From Actinomycetota bacterium (GTDB lineage: Bacteria; Actinomycetota; Acidimicrobiia; Acidimicrobiales; JACCXE01), in the NCBI GenBank assembly GCA_013697265.1, contig JACCXE010000027.1, positions 1-8,912 on the forward strand: DNA of 8,912 nt. Direction: 5' to 3'. This document shows positions 1-6,652 of the stretch, in pieces. Both the position numbers and the translations under genes were made by a program. Under the pieces are notes generated by a model that worked only from the letters and a program-made list of their open reading frames with translations, searched no databases and was not told where the DNA came from. Within the stretch, counting starts at the first letter, position 1, and each line of letters starts with the position of its first letter.

Positions 1-1
1 G

Positions 2-649
2 TTGATGGGCGACCCGGGCACGAGCGTGGTCGTCGGCCGCACTGCGCCCAACCCGGCCCAGCTTGGCAACACCGGACCGTTCAGCCGGACCCAAAAGGTC
101 AACGAGGTTTCGGGCCCCCGCTACCTCAACACTTGCAACATCTTCTACCGACGGGCCGACGTCGAAGCCGTGGGCGGATTCGACGAGCGCTTCGAGACCA
201 AGGGCGGCGAAGACACCGACCTGGGTTGGCGAGTCCTCGACCGAGGTGGTGACGTCACCTTCGCCGACAACGCGCTGGTGCTGCACGACGTCTTCGCCGG
301 TAGCTTCCGATCCGCCTTCAAGGAAGCCGTGACCTGGCGCGATATCCCACTGGTGGCCGCCCGCCACCCGAAGCGGGCCCGGCCGCTGCTCGTGCACCGG
401 GTCTTCTGGAAGAAATCGCACGAGTACGTGCTGTTGGCGGTGGGCGCCATGGCGGCAGGGGCTGTCACCCGCAACGCGCTGCCGCTGGTCGGGGTCTTGC
501 CCTGGCTCTGGTTCCGAATTAAGAAATCGCCCCTTGACCGGGGCAAGGTCACGCGGTTCAAGTACCTGCCCCACGCGTTCGTCATCGATGCCGTCGAGGT
601 GACCACGATGGTGCGCGGCTCGGTCAAGAACCGCACCTTCGTCTTGTAG
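2..649 (+). CDS. GT2 family glycosyltransferase, C-terminal part (5' truncated by window edge)
   Basis: Probably transfers a sugar from an activated donor to a membrane-associated glycan acceptor. The frame is open at the first base, so the true start lies upstream; the TTG/ATG at bases 2-7 is unlikely to be the real start. The visible 215 residues begin just after where the DxD nucleotide-sugar site should lie. They include CNIFYRR (about 45-51), a GGF turn (58-60) and the acceptor-side motif GGEDTDLGWRV (68-78), whose Glu/Asp usually supplies the catalytic base in GT-A fold GT2 enzymes. Hydrophobic stretches at about 142-155 and 159-172 may be membrane-associated. The protein ends in a basic, hydrophobic tail (VKNRTFVL). 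Architecture and tail match the GT2 gene at 4843-5877, so the two are probably paralogues; by that comparison about 130 N-terminal residues are missing here. It ends at TAG 647-649 and converges on the catalase gene 28 nt away. Donor and acceptor cannot be read from the sequence. Confidence 0.88.
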   Translation: MMGDPGTSVVVGRTAPNPAQLGNTGPFSRTQKVNEVSGPRYLNTCNIFYRRADVEAVGGFDERFETKGGEDTDLGWRVLDRGGDVTFADNALVLHDVFAGSFRSAFKEAVTWRDIPLVAARHPKRARPLLVHRVFWKKSHEYVLLAVGAMAAGAVTRNALPLVGVLPWLWFRIKKSPLDRGKVTRFKYLPHAFVIDAVEVTTMVRGSVKNRTFVL

Positions 650-677
650 ACGAGGCTGCGCCGCTCTTCTTCATCGG

Positions 678-2864
678 CTAGCGGTTCCAGTGGCGGTGGC
701 GGCCCAGCGCTTCGAAGAAGTCCGCCGGCGTTAGGGTCACGCCCGCTGCGTTTACCGGCAAGTTCAACGCTTCGGCCATCGCCGAGTCGGCGACACCAAT
801 CGTTTTGTGGTGTCGGAAGGCTTCTTGCACGAAGGTGGTCGTGACTTCGTCGGGTTCGGTGGCGAGCACCACACCGTCGTATTCGACCGGGTCGCTGATG
901 TGGGCTGAGCGGTCGATCGGTAGTCCGCTGGCGAGCTTGCCGAAATGAGGGCCGATCACGATCACTTCGACGCCGAGTGGGTCGGCGGCGGTGCGGTAGG
1001 CGTTGACCAGCTTCGCCGTCGTGTCCTCGTCGGCCAGTATCGCCACCATGCGCCCGCTAACGATCGGGTCTTGCGGACGCGTTTGCGACAACGCTTCGGA
1101 CACGACGTCGGGGTCGACGACCTTGCCTGCCGGCGCGGTGGTGCCAAGATGCGCGGCGACGGTGTCGGCCAAGTCGGCATCGACGTTGCCCAGGTTGGCG
1201 ATCATGCGCGCCTGGATGCCAGGGCTAACGCACTTGCCCAGTTCGAAGCTGAACGCCTGGGCGACGTGAAGCTGTTCGATGGGCGATAGCGAGCGGTAAA
1301 ACAGCGTCGCCTGCGAGTAGTGATCGTCAAAGCTTGCGGGCCGCAGCTTGATCTTGGTCGCGTTGCGCTCCATGGCCACCGGCGGGTGCGTGTACGCAGT
1401 GCCGTCGGGCCGGGCGAACGGGCAGCCACCGCCCAACGAGTTCGGCGTATAGGGCGTTGTGCCGACGTGCACTGCGTGCTGAGAGATGCCGTCACGATTG
1501 TTGTCGTTGACAGGCGCCAGCGGACGGTTGATCGGGATCTGCGAAAAGTTCGGCCCACCCAACCGCGAAATCTGCGTGTCGAGATACGAAAACAGACGCG
1601 CCTGCAGCAACGGGTCGTCGGTGATCGCAATACCGGGTACGAGGTGGCCGGGGTGGAAGGCGACTTGCTCGGTCTCAGCGAAGAAGTTGTCGGGGTTGCG
1701 GTTGAGCGTCAGCGTGCCTACGGGCCGCACCGGGCACAGTTCCTCGGGTACGAGCTTGGTGGGGTCGAGTAGGTCTATGCCTTCGAAGGTTTGGTCGGGC
1801 GTGTCGGGCATCACCTGCACCCCGAGCTCGTACTGCGGGAAGCCGCCGGTCGCGATGCGAGCGTGCAAGTCGCGGCGGTGATAGTCGGGGTCGATGCCGC
1901 CGAGCTTTTGGCTCTCTTGCCACACGAGGCTGTGGATGCCGGCCGTCGGTTTCCAGTGCCACTTCACCAACGACGTCTCGCCCTTAGCGTTGCTCAGCCG
2001 GAACGTGTGGACGCCGAAGCCTTCCATCGTGGCGTAGCTGCGCGGGATGGCGCGGTCCGACATCACCCACATCAACATGTGCGTCGACTCGGGCTGGAGG
2101 CTCACGAAGTCCCAGAACGTGTCGTGGGCGCTCGCGGCTTGAGGGATTTCGCGGTCGGGTTCGGGTTTCACCGAGTGCACGAAGTCCGGGAACTTCAAGC
2201 CGTCTTGAATGAAGAAGACGGGGATGTTGTTGCCCACGAGATCGAAGTTGCCTTCGGCTGTGTAGAACTTGGTAGCGAAGCCGCGCACGTCGCGGGCGGT
2301 GTCGGCCGAACCGCGTGAACCAGCCACGGTGGAGAAACGGGTGAAGGATGGTGACATTGCGCCCCGCCGCAGGAATGCGGCCGCGCAAATGTCTTCGAGC
2401 CCGTCGGTCGCCTCGAATATGCCGTGGGCCGCGGCGCCCCGGGCGTGCACGATGCGCTCGGGGATGCGCTCGTGATCAAAGTGCGTGATCTTTTCGCGCA
2501 GGTGGAAGTCGTCCATCAGCGTGGGCCCGCGCACGCCGGCCTTGAGCGAGTTGTCCGCGTCGTCGATACGCAGGCCCTGGGCCGTTGTCACCCGGTCGCC
2601 GGATTGGGCCCAGGTGGGCGCGGTCGCGTCGTCGACGGGGTTCGGGCTGGTGTGCGGGGCGACGAAGCCAGCGGCGCGCGCTTGTTCGGCGCGGGCCACG
2701 GCGTTGGCTTTGCCCGTCTTCATCGGCTTGATTGGTACGGGTTGTTTCGACGCGCTGGTCGCGTCCGGACGGTTGGGCGACTTAGCCCCGTCGGCTGCCA
2801 CCGGGAACTTGCGCGACTTGGAGCGAGGCTTGCTCGGTGGGGCAGAAGGCTTGCGAGTTGGCAT
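678..2864 (-). CDS. katE: Large-subunit (HPII/KatE-type) haem catalase
   Basis: Converts hydrogen peroxide to water and oxygen, presumably in the cytoplasm. The 728 residues match the large-subunit clade (E. coli HPII is 753). A Lys/Ser/Pro-rich N-terminal extension (about 1-60) precedes the core. The core has FDHERIPERIVHARG (129-143) with distal His140, RFSTV (176-180), GNN with the active-site Asn212, and LFSYLDTQISRLGGPNF (424-440) with proximal haem ligand Tyr427. His404, 23 residues before Tyr427, matches the HPII His that is cross-linked to the haem Tyr, as recalled from the HPII sequence. A flavodoxin/GATase-like C-terminal domain spans about 600-728, which separates it from small-subunit catalases. 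No residue expected for activity is missing, and no signal peptide is seen. The ATG start has only weak Shine-Dalgarno potential (purine-rich GAGCGGGG). It lies 57 nt downstream of a GT4 gene on the same strand, so it may be read from that operon or from its own promoter. The end of the gene faces the convergent GT2 gene. Its presence in a glycan locus is odd. Confidence 0.97.
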   Translation of the reverse strand: MPTRKPSAPPSKPRSKSRKFPVAADGAKSPNRPDATSASKQPVPIKPMKTGKANAVARAEQARAAGFVAPHTSPNPVDDATAPTWAQSGDRVTTAQGLRIDDADNSLKAGVRGPTLMDDFHLREKITHFDHERIPERIVHARGAAAHGIFEATDGLEDICAAAFLRRGAMSPSFTRFSTVAGSRGSADTARDVRGFATKFYTAEGNFDLVGNNIPVFFIQDGLKFPDFVHSVKPEPDREIPQAASAHDTFWDFVSLQPESTHMLMWVMSDRAIPRSYATMEGFGVHTFRLSNAKGETSLVKWHWKPTAGIHSLVWQESQKLGGIDPDYHRRDLHARIATGGFPQYELGVQVMPDTPDQTFEGIDLLDPTKLVPEELCPVRPVGTLTLNRNPDNFFAETEQVAFHPGHLVPGIAITDDPLLQARLFSYLDTQISRLGGPNFSQIPINRPLAPVNDNNRDGISQHAVHVGTTPYTPNSLGGGCPFARPDGTAYTHPPVAMERNATKIKLRPASFDDHYSQATLFYRSLSPIEQLHVAQAFSFELGKCVSPGIQARMIANLGNVDADLADTVAAHLGTTAPAGKVVDPDVVSEALSQTRPQDPIVSGRMVAILADEDTTAKLVNAYRTAADPLGVEVIVIGPHFGKLASGLPIDRSAHISDPVEYDGVVLATEPDEVTTTFVQEAFRHHKTIGVADSAMAEALNLPVNAAGVTLTPADFFEALGRHRHWNR

Positions 2865-2889
2865 GCCCCGCTCTACCCCCGTGCCGCCG

Positions 2890-2903
2890 TACCAAACCTG
2901 GTA
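2890..2903. promoter_or_regulatory. Short inverted repeat upstream of the catalase gene, possible operator
   Basis: TACCAAACCTGGTA is a 14-bp inverted repeat (arms TACCA/TGGTA, 4-nt centre) in the 57-bp gap between the GT4 stop and the catalase start, 26 bp upstream of the catalase ATG. It could bind a dimeric regulator. It matches no operator I recognise, and arms of five bases can arise by chance. No clear -10/-35 pair was found next to it. Confidence 0.18.
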
Positions 2904-2921
2904 GCCGCGGCGAGGAGCGAT

Positions 2922-4001
2922 CTACCAACGCGTTGTAGCGCGCTCGTAGATCGCGACGTTTTTCGGTCCGATCGCGTCCCAGTCGTAAAGCTGGGCCCGC
3001 TCGATGCAGCGAGCGCTCAACGCGGGGCCACTCTCGTCGAGCAAGAACTGGATCTGGCGGGCGCACTCGTTGACGTCTTCGGGCTCGGACAGCGCACCGA
3101 CATCGTTGGTGATGATCTCGGCTAGCGCGCCCGAGCGGGTGCCGACCACCGGCGTTCCCGAGGCGAGTGACTCGATCGGTGCGATGCCGAAGGCCTCGTT
3201 GAGGCTGGTCAGCGCAGTGAGCGACGCCCGGGCGTACTCCTTCCGAAGCTCCTCGGGGCCGAGGTCACCGAGGAACGTCAGCTTGTCTCGGTGTCTGGCC
3301 GGCAGCAGCGATCGCACGCGTTGTTGGACGTCATCGTCGGCCGCCCCGCAGAACACGAGATGGGCGTCGGGGTTCTTGACCGCCGCCTTACCGAAGGCGG
3401 TTACCAGAAAGTCCGGGCGCCTGCGGTTGTCGTTCGCCGTGGCAACGCACAAGATCCTTCCCGGCACCCGTTCTTCGTCGGGAGCGAACGACGCGACGTC
3501 GAGGCCGTACGGCACGATCTCGGCGTCGAATCCGTAATCCGCTTTCAACGCGTCGACGGGGGCTTGGCTCGCGCAGAGGATCACCTCCGCGTGGGTGCAC
3601 GCATTTTTGAACAGTTTGAACTGGTGTTGGTCGCGCCAGCGCGGTGCGATGATGCCGCCGATCGTGAGGACGTAGGGCAGTTCGGCCCGCTTCGCCGCGA
3701 ACGCGTCGTGATAAGAGAAGGCGTGAACGACGTCGGGTTTGATGCTCTTGATCCGTCGACGCATAGCCGGGATCATCGTGACCGGCGGCACGAGTTCGCG
3801 GTGCACTCGGCTCAGGTCGCGCGCCTTGACGGTGCGGTACGGCAGGCCGTCGATTTCGTAGGCCGCGTTCTTCGGTCCACCTGCGAGGATCGACGCGTCG
3901 TGACCCTGGGCGCGCAGCCACGAGCACAAGCCGTGCATGGTCGATTCCGAGCCCCCGCGAACGTAGGGCCAGCAGTACGGGTTGGTGAGGGTGACGCGCA
4001 A
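2922..4001 (-). CDS. GT4 family glycosyltransferase (GT-B fold)
   Basis: Likely a retaining glycosyltransferase that uses a nucleotide-sugar donor in surface glycan assembly, on the cytoplasmic side of the membrane. The 359 residues are normal for the family. The N-terminal Rossmann domain opens with a strand followed by the glycine loop VRGGSES (14-20). A central segment VPYGLDVASF (163-172) is the usual inter-domain GLD motif. The C-terminal donor domain has SLNEAFGIAPIESLASGTPVVGT (266-288), with the E-x7-E pair Glu269 and Glu277. There is no signal peptide or clear membrane helix. The start is TTG at 4001, the first possible start in the frame; an AGGG lies about 6 nt before it, overlapping the stop of the upstream methyltransferase gene. 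The gap to that stop is 8 nt, so translational coupling is likely. Its N-terminus resembles that of the partial GT4 gene at 8552. Substrate unknown. Confidence 0.94.
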   Translation of the reverse strand: MRVTLTNPYCWPYVRGGSESTMHGLCSWLRAQGHDASILAGGPKNAAYEIDGLPYRTVKARDLSRVHRELVPPVTMIPAMRRRIKSIKPDVVHAFSYHDAFAAKRAELPYVLTIGGIIAPRWRDQHQFKLFKNACTHAEVILCASQAPVDALKADYGFDAEIVPYGLDVASFAPDEERVPGRILCVATANDNRRRPDFLVTAFGKAAVKNPDAHLVFCGAADDDVQQRVRSLLPARHRDKLTFLGDLGPEELRKEYARASLTALTSLNEAFGIAPIESLASGTPVVGTRSGALAEIITNDVGALSEPEDVNECARQIQFLLDESGPALSARCIERAQLYDWDAIGPKNVAIYERATTRW

Positions 4002-4009
4002 CGCGGACC

Positions 4010-4819
4010 CTAAATGACGAGGTCTACGAGCTGCGGCTGTGACTCGTGCACCGCGAGCCAGTTCGAGTCGTTGAACCGTTCCATGGACATGTCGTAAGGC
4101 GTGAACGTGACGCCGGTGTCAGTGATGCGTCCCACGGTGAAGCCGTGTTTCGTGAGGTCCTCGTAGAAGTCGCGCAGCAAGTATTTGGTGAGAATCGAGA
4201 CGCGGCCGTATTCGAACTGCACGGCGCGAATCGCCTTGCGCGCGAACGACTCTTTGAAACCTTGGATAACAAGTCCTTCGGCGCCCTCGACGTCCATCTT
4301 GAGCAGGTCGACCTTTTCAATGCCACTGTCGGCCAGATAGCTGTCACCGGTGCGCACCGGTACGTCCACCGCTACGGACTTCGCGTCGTGCGGGTACTCG
4401 GTCATGGTGGTGAGCGCCGGATAGTCGGGATAGTGGTGGATCGTCACCGTGCCCGGCGCGTGGCTGAGACCGAATTGGTTGACGGTTACTCGGCTGTCGC
4501 CCACGTAACGCTTCGTCAGGCCGCTTGACGTTGCCGGCGAGATCTCGAACGAGTGCACCGCTTTGGCCCCGGCGCGGAGCGCAGTAGCGGTCCAGTCGCC
4601 GACGTTGGCACCCACGTCGAGCACCACGTCCAGGGTCGGCCCGAGCTTTTCCAACACCCGGGCTTCGCCGTTGCTTTCGATGTTTCGCAGCGCGGCGCCG
4701 CCTTCGTAGCCGCGCACTAATCCGTGCGCGGCGCGCACCGCTTGCTTCACGATCGGGTTGTCGCGCCGGCGGCCGATTTTCTCGAACGCCATTTGGAGAC
4801 GCGAGGTTTCGTCAGGCAT
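4010..4819 (-). CDS. FkbM-family SAM-dependent methyltransferase
   Basis: Predicted to transfer a methyl group from S-adenosylmethionine to a hydroxyl, most likely on a sugar of the glycan made by this locus; the substrate is inference. Counting from the GTG at 4822 (270 residues), SAM-binding motif I is VVLDVGANVGDWT (66-78), the acidic residue that usually binds the ribose is Glu93 in SFEIS, and the FkbM signature VDLLKMDVEGAEGLVIQGF lies at 171-189. An FEYGRVS stretch (203-209) follows, also typical of the family. About 60 residues precede the fold and show no membrane segment. Two adjacent in-frame starts exist, GTG at 4822 and ATG at 4819; I chose the ATG, and neither has a clear ribosome site. 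The gene starts about 23 nt after the upstream GT2 stop and ends 8 nt before the GT4 start. A methyltransferase between two glycosyltransferases suggests decoration or capping of the chain. Confidence 0.93.
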   Translation of the reverse strand: MPDETSRLQMAFEKIGRRRDNPIVKQAVRAAHGLVRGYEGGAALRNIESNGEARVLEKLGPTLDVVLDVGANVGDWTATALRAGAKAVHSFEISPATSSGLTKRYVGDSRVTVNQFGLSHAPGTVTIHHYPDYPALTTMTEYPHDAKSVAVDVPVRTGDSYLADSGIEKVDLLKMDVEGAEGLVIQGFKESFARKAIRAVQFEYGRVSILTKYLLRDFYEDLTKHGFTVGRITDTGVTFTPYDMSMERFNDSNWLAVHESQPQLVDLVI

Positions 4820-4842
4820 CACTCGTGTCTAACAGGTCGCTT

Positions 4843-5877
4843 TCACAACACGACCCGTCGATAGCGGATCGTGCCGCGCCAGAGGCTCCACGCCGCAGCG
4901 AAGTCGCCGCGCACGATCGGGCCGAGCCGCTCGGCCCAGTTCCGCAGGCCCGACTTGCGGCGCGGCGCGAGCATCCTGACATAAGGGATAACGGCTACCA
5001 GAGGGATCGGCGAGCGTGACACCAACGCCGCGACGAGGCCGACGACGGCGAGATCAAACGCAGCGGTGCGAGCTGAGAAGAAGTAGTGCCAAAACATGAA
5101 TCGCCGTATTTCGGGCACGTTGGCGATGAGGGCGGGAAAGATCGCCATGCCTTGCTTCACGTGCAGCCAGCCTTTGTAGTCGCGCGGTTCGATGCGGTGG
5201 TGCACAACCGCATCGGTCGCGAACGCGGGCACGGCGTTGGCCGCGCGCAGCACGTCCCAACCCACGACGGTGTCTTCGCCGCCGAAGGGCGTGCCGCCTC
5301 GGCCCGGTCGATAGCCCTCGAGCGGGCGGAACCCACCGGCCGCGATCAGTTCGTCGCGGCGATAGCCGATGTTGCACGTTTCGAAAAACGGCGTCGTGCT
5401 GCGCACGGCCACCGTGTGGTCCCACAGGCCCCGAGCGCCTGGCGCCGGTTCGGTGCGGCCCTGCACGAGATGGAGCCCGTGTTCCAATGCTCGGCGCATC
5501 TCGGCCAACCAACCGGGTTCGGGCAGCGTGTCGTCGTCGGTGAACGCAACGAGTTCGGCGCGGGCCAGCGAGAGCGCCGCGTTGCGGCCGGTGGCCGGAC
5601 CACCGTTTACTCCCACACGACCGGCCCGGAAGGCGAGCGGGGTGGACGCGGCGCGTGTTTGCAGCGCATCCCACGTGGCGTCGTTCGAGGCGTTGTCCAC
5701 GACTATCACTTCGAACGCCGTTGGGTCGCCCGTCTGCGCTTCGAGGCAGTCGAGGAGCCCGGGCAGGTAATGAGCGCGGCGGAACGTGGAGATCAACACG
5801 CTGATTGCGGGGGTGGCGGAGGGGTAGCGCGCGCTGTCGGCTAGTTCCGCGAGGTGCGGCTCGGGATCCAACGCCAT
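4843..5877 (-). CDS. GT2 family glycosyltransferase with C-terminal hydrophobic region
   Basis: Likely transfers a sugar in surface polysaccharide synthesis at the inner face of the membrane. The 344 residues comprise a GT-A domain starting at AISVLISTFRRA (24-35), then VIVVDNASND (57-66), the glycine/asparagine turn NGGPATGRN (91-99) and the donor/metal site FTDDDTLPEPGW (112-123, Asp114-116). The acceptor-side motif is GGEDTVVGWDV (199-209); Glu201-Asp202 are present, but the following Asp-Leu of the usual EDxDL is replaced by Val-Val. Hydrophobic segments at about 273-287 and 290-303 probably associate with the membrane, and a basic tail (IRYRRVVL) closes the protein. Build and tail match the truncated GT2 at 2-649. 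The ATG at 5877 has no evident Shine-Dalgarno sequence and leads the leftward operon GT2-FkbM-GT4. The donor sugar cannot be told, though supply of CDP-6-deoxyhexose by the divergent genes is a reasonable guess. Confidence 0.94.
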   Translation of the reverse strand: MALDPEPHLAELADSARYPSATPAISVLISTFRRAHYLPGLLDCLEAQTGDPTAFEVIVVDNASNDATWDALQTRAASTPLAFRAGRVGVNGGPATGRNAALSLARAELVAFTDDDTLPEPGWLAEMRRALEHGLHLVQGRTEPAPGARGLWDHTVAVRSTTPFFETCNIGYRRDELIAAGGFRPLEGYRPGRGGTPFGGEDTVVGWDVLRAANAVPAFATDAVVHHRIEPRDYKGWLHVKQGMAIFPALIANVPEIRRFMFWHYFFSARTAAFDLAVVGLVAALVSRSPIPLVAVIPYVRMLAPRRKSGLRNWAERLGPIVRGDFAAAWSLWRGTIRYRRVVL

Positions 5878-5926
5878 GGCGGGTCGTATTCTGTCAGCCC
5901 GCCCGCTTCACTACGCTCTCGCCGAC
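5878..5926. promoter_or_regulatory. Divergent intergenic region, presumed promoters for both operons
   Basis: This 49-bp gap is the only divergent junction in the window, so it should carry or overlap promoters for the leftward GT2-FkbM-GT4 genes and the rightward CDP-sugar genes. For the rightward side, TACGCT at 5912-5917 fits an actinobacterial TANNNT -10 element, ending 9 nt before the ATG at 5927; with no Shine-Dalgarno sequence there, a leaderless mRNA is plausible. No good -35 was seen. For the leftward side no convincing -10 box was found at leaderless distance. The assignment rests mainly on gene layout. Confidence 0.35.
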
Positions 5927-6652
5927 ATGACGGTTCGGACAGTCATTTTGTGCGGGGGCAAGGGAACCCGCGCCTATCCGCAAACCGTGTCGGTGCCCAA
6001 GCCGCTGCTTGAGGTGAACGGCCAACCCGTCGTGCAGCACGTGATGGAGTTGTACGCGGCGCACGGCTTTACCGACTTCGTGCTCGCCACCGGTTACAAG
6101 CACGAGGCCGTCGTCGAGTTCGCCGGAGGCCTGAAGACCGGTTGGGCTGTCGACGTGATTGACACCGGCGAGGAAACGAACACCGGTGGGCGCGTTCGCA
6201 AGATCGTCGATCACGTGGGCGACACCTTTTTCGTCACGTATTCCGACGGCCTGGGCGACGTCGATCTTCAAGGCACGCTCACCCACCATCACGCCCACGG
6301 CGGCTACGCCACGATGACCACGGTGCCGTTGCCGTCCCAGTACGGAACGGTCGAGTTCGACGGCGAGGGCAAGGTCGAGGGATTCCGCGAAAAGCCGAAG
6401 CTGCCCGACCACTACATCAACGCCGGCTTCTTCGTGTTCGACAAACGCTGCTTCGACACGTGGCCCGACCCGGGCGAGGACCTCGAGCGCGACGTGCTGC
6501 CCGCGTTCGCGGCGAGCGGCGAACTCTTCGTCTACAAGCACACCGGCTTTTGGAAGTCGATGGACACCTATAAGGACGCACTCGAGCTCACCGCGCTTTG
6601 TGCCGACGGGAACCCGCCATGGATGCGCTCCGGGGCATCCGCGTCCTCGTAA
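5927..6652 (+). CDS. rfbF: Glucose-1-phosphate cytidylyltransferase-like sugar nucleotidyltransferase (compact form)
   Basis: Predicted to join CTP and glucose-1-phosphate into CDP-glucose and pyrophosphate, the entry step to CDP-deoxyhexoses. In the 241 residues: nucleotide-binding loop LCGGKGTRAYP (8-18), PKPLLEV (24-30), DTGEETNTGGRV (79-90), metal-site strand TYSDGLGDVD (104-113), FREKP (153-157), INAGFFVFD (164-172), TGFWKSMDTYKD (206-217) and the ending GNPPWM (228-233). The last three segments are characteristic of RfbF rather than of RmlA or GalU. The open frame extends to an ATG at 5876, which would add 17 residues, but the fold's first strand begins right after the ATG at 5927, so I chose that start. 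From GYK to DTG the protein has 26 residues, about 22 fewer than the Salmonella enzyme as I recall it, so exact sugar or nucleotide specificity is open. It overlaps the next gene by 34 nt. CDP-glucose 4,6-dehydratase two genes on supports the assignment. Confidence 0.88.
   Translation: MTVRTVILCGGKGTRAYPQTVSVPKPLLEVNGQPVVQHVMELYAAHGFTDFVLATGYKHEAVVEFAGGLKTGWAVDVIDTGEETNTGGRVRKIVDHVGDTFFVTYSDGLGDVDLQGTLTHHHAHGGYATMTTVPLPSQYGTVEFDGEGKVEGFREKPKLPDHYINAGFFVFDKRCFDTWPDPGEDLERDVLPAFAASGELFVYKHTGFWKSMDTYKDALELTALCADGNPPWMRSGASASS

Noticed and set aside
1..7. TTG/ATG at the first bases taken as the start of the left-edge GT2 gene.
   Set aside because: The visible protein lacks the first half of the GT-A domain, including the donor site, so the gene must begin upstream of the window.
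661..684. CCGCT...AGCGG inverted repeat near the convergent ends of the GT2 and catalase genes, considered as a terminator.
   Set aside because: The stem is only 5 bp with a 14-nt loop, no T-tract follows on either strand, and part of it lies inside the catalase coding end.
3291..4013. A 240-codon plus-strand open frame opposite the GT4 gene, and similar frames at 2424-3125, 1791-2318 and 5086-5844.
   Set aside because: All are antisense shadows of well-supported genes, rich in Arg, Val and Gly with no motif.
5878..5900. CTGACA (minus strand, 5892-5897) as a -35 box for the leftward GT2 gene.
   Set aside because: A -10 element at normal spacing would fall inside the GT2 coding region, and none is seen there.
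5876..5926. A 17-residue N-terminal extension of the cytidylyltransferase from the upstream ATG.
   Set aside because: The added residues show no family likeness, the conserved first strand begins directly after the ATG at 5927, and the extension would use up the whole divergent promoter gap.
6598..6618. An upstream TTG at 6598 as the SDR start.
   Set aside because: It would add seven residues (MCRREPA) with no family likeness and lengthen the overlap with the upstream gene to 55 nt; the ATG at 6619 places the first strand normally.
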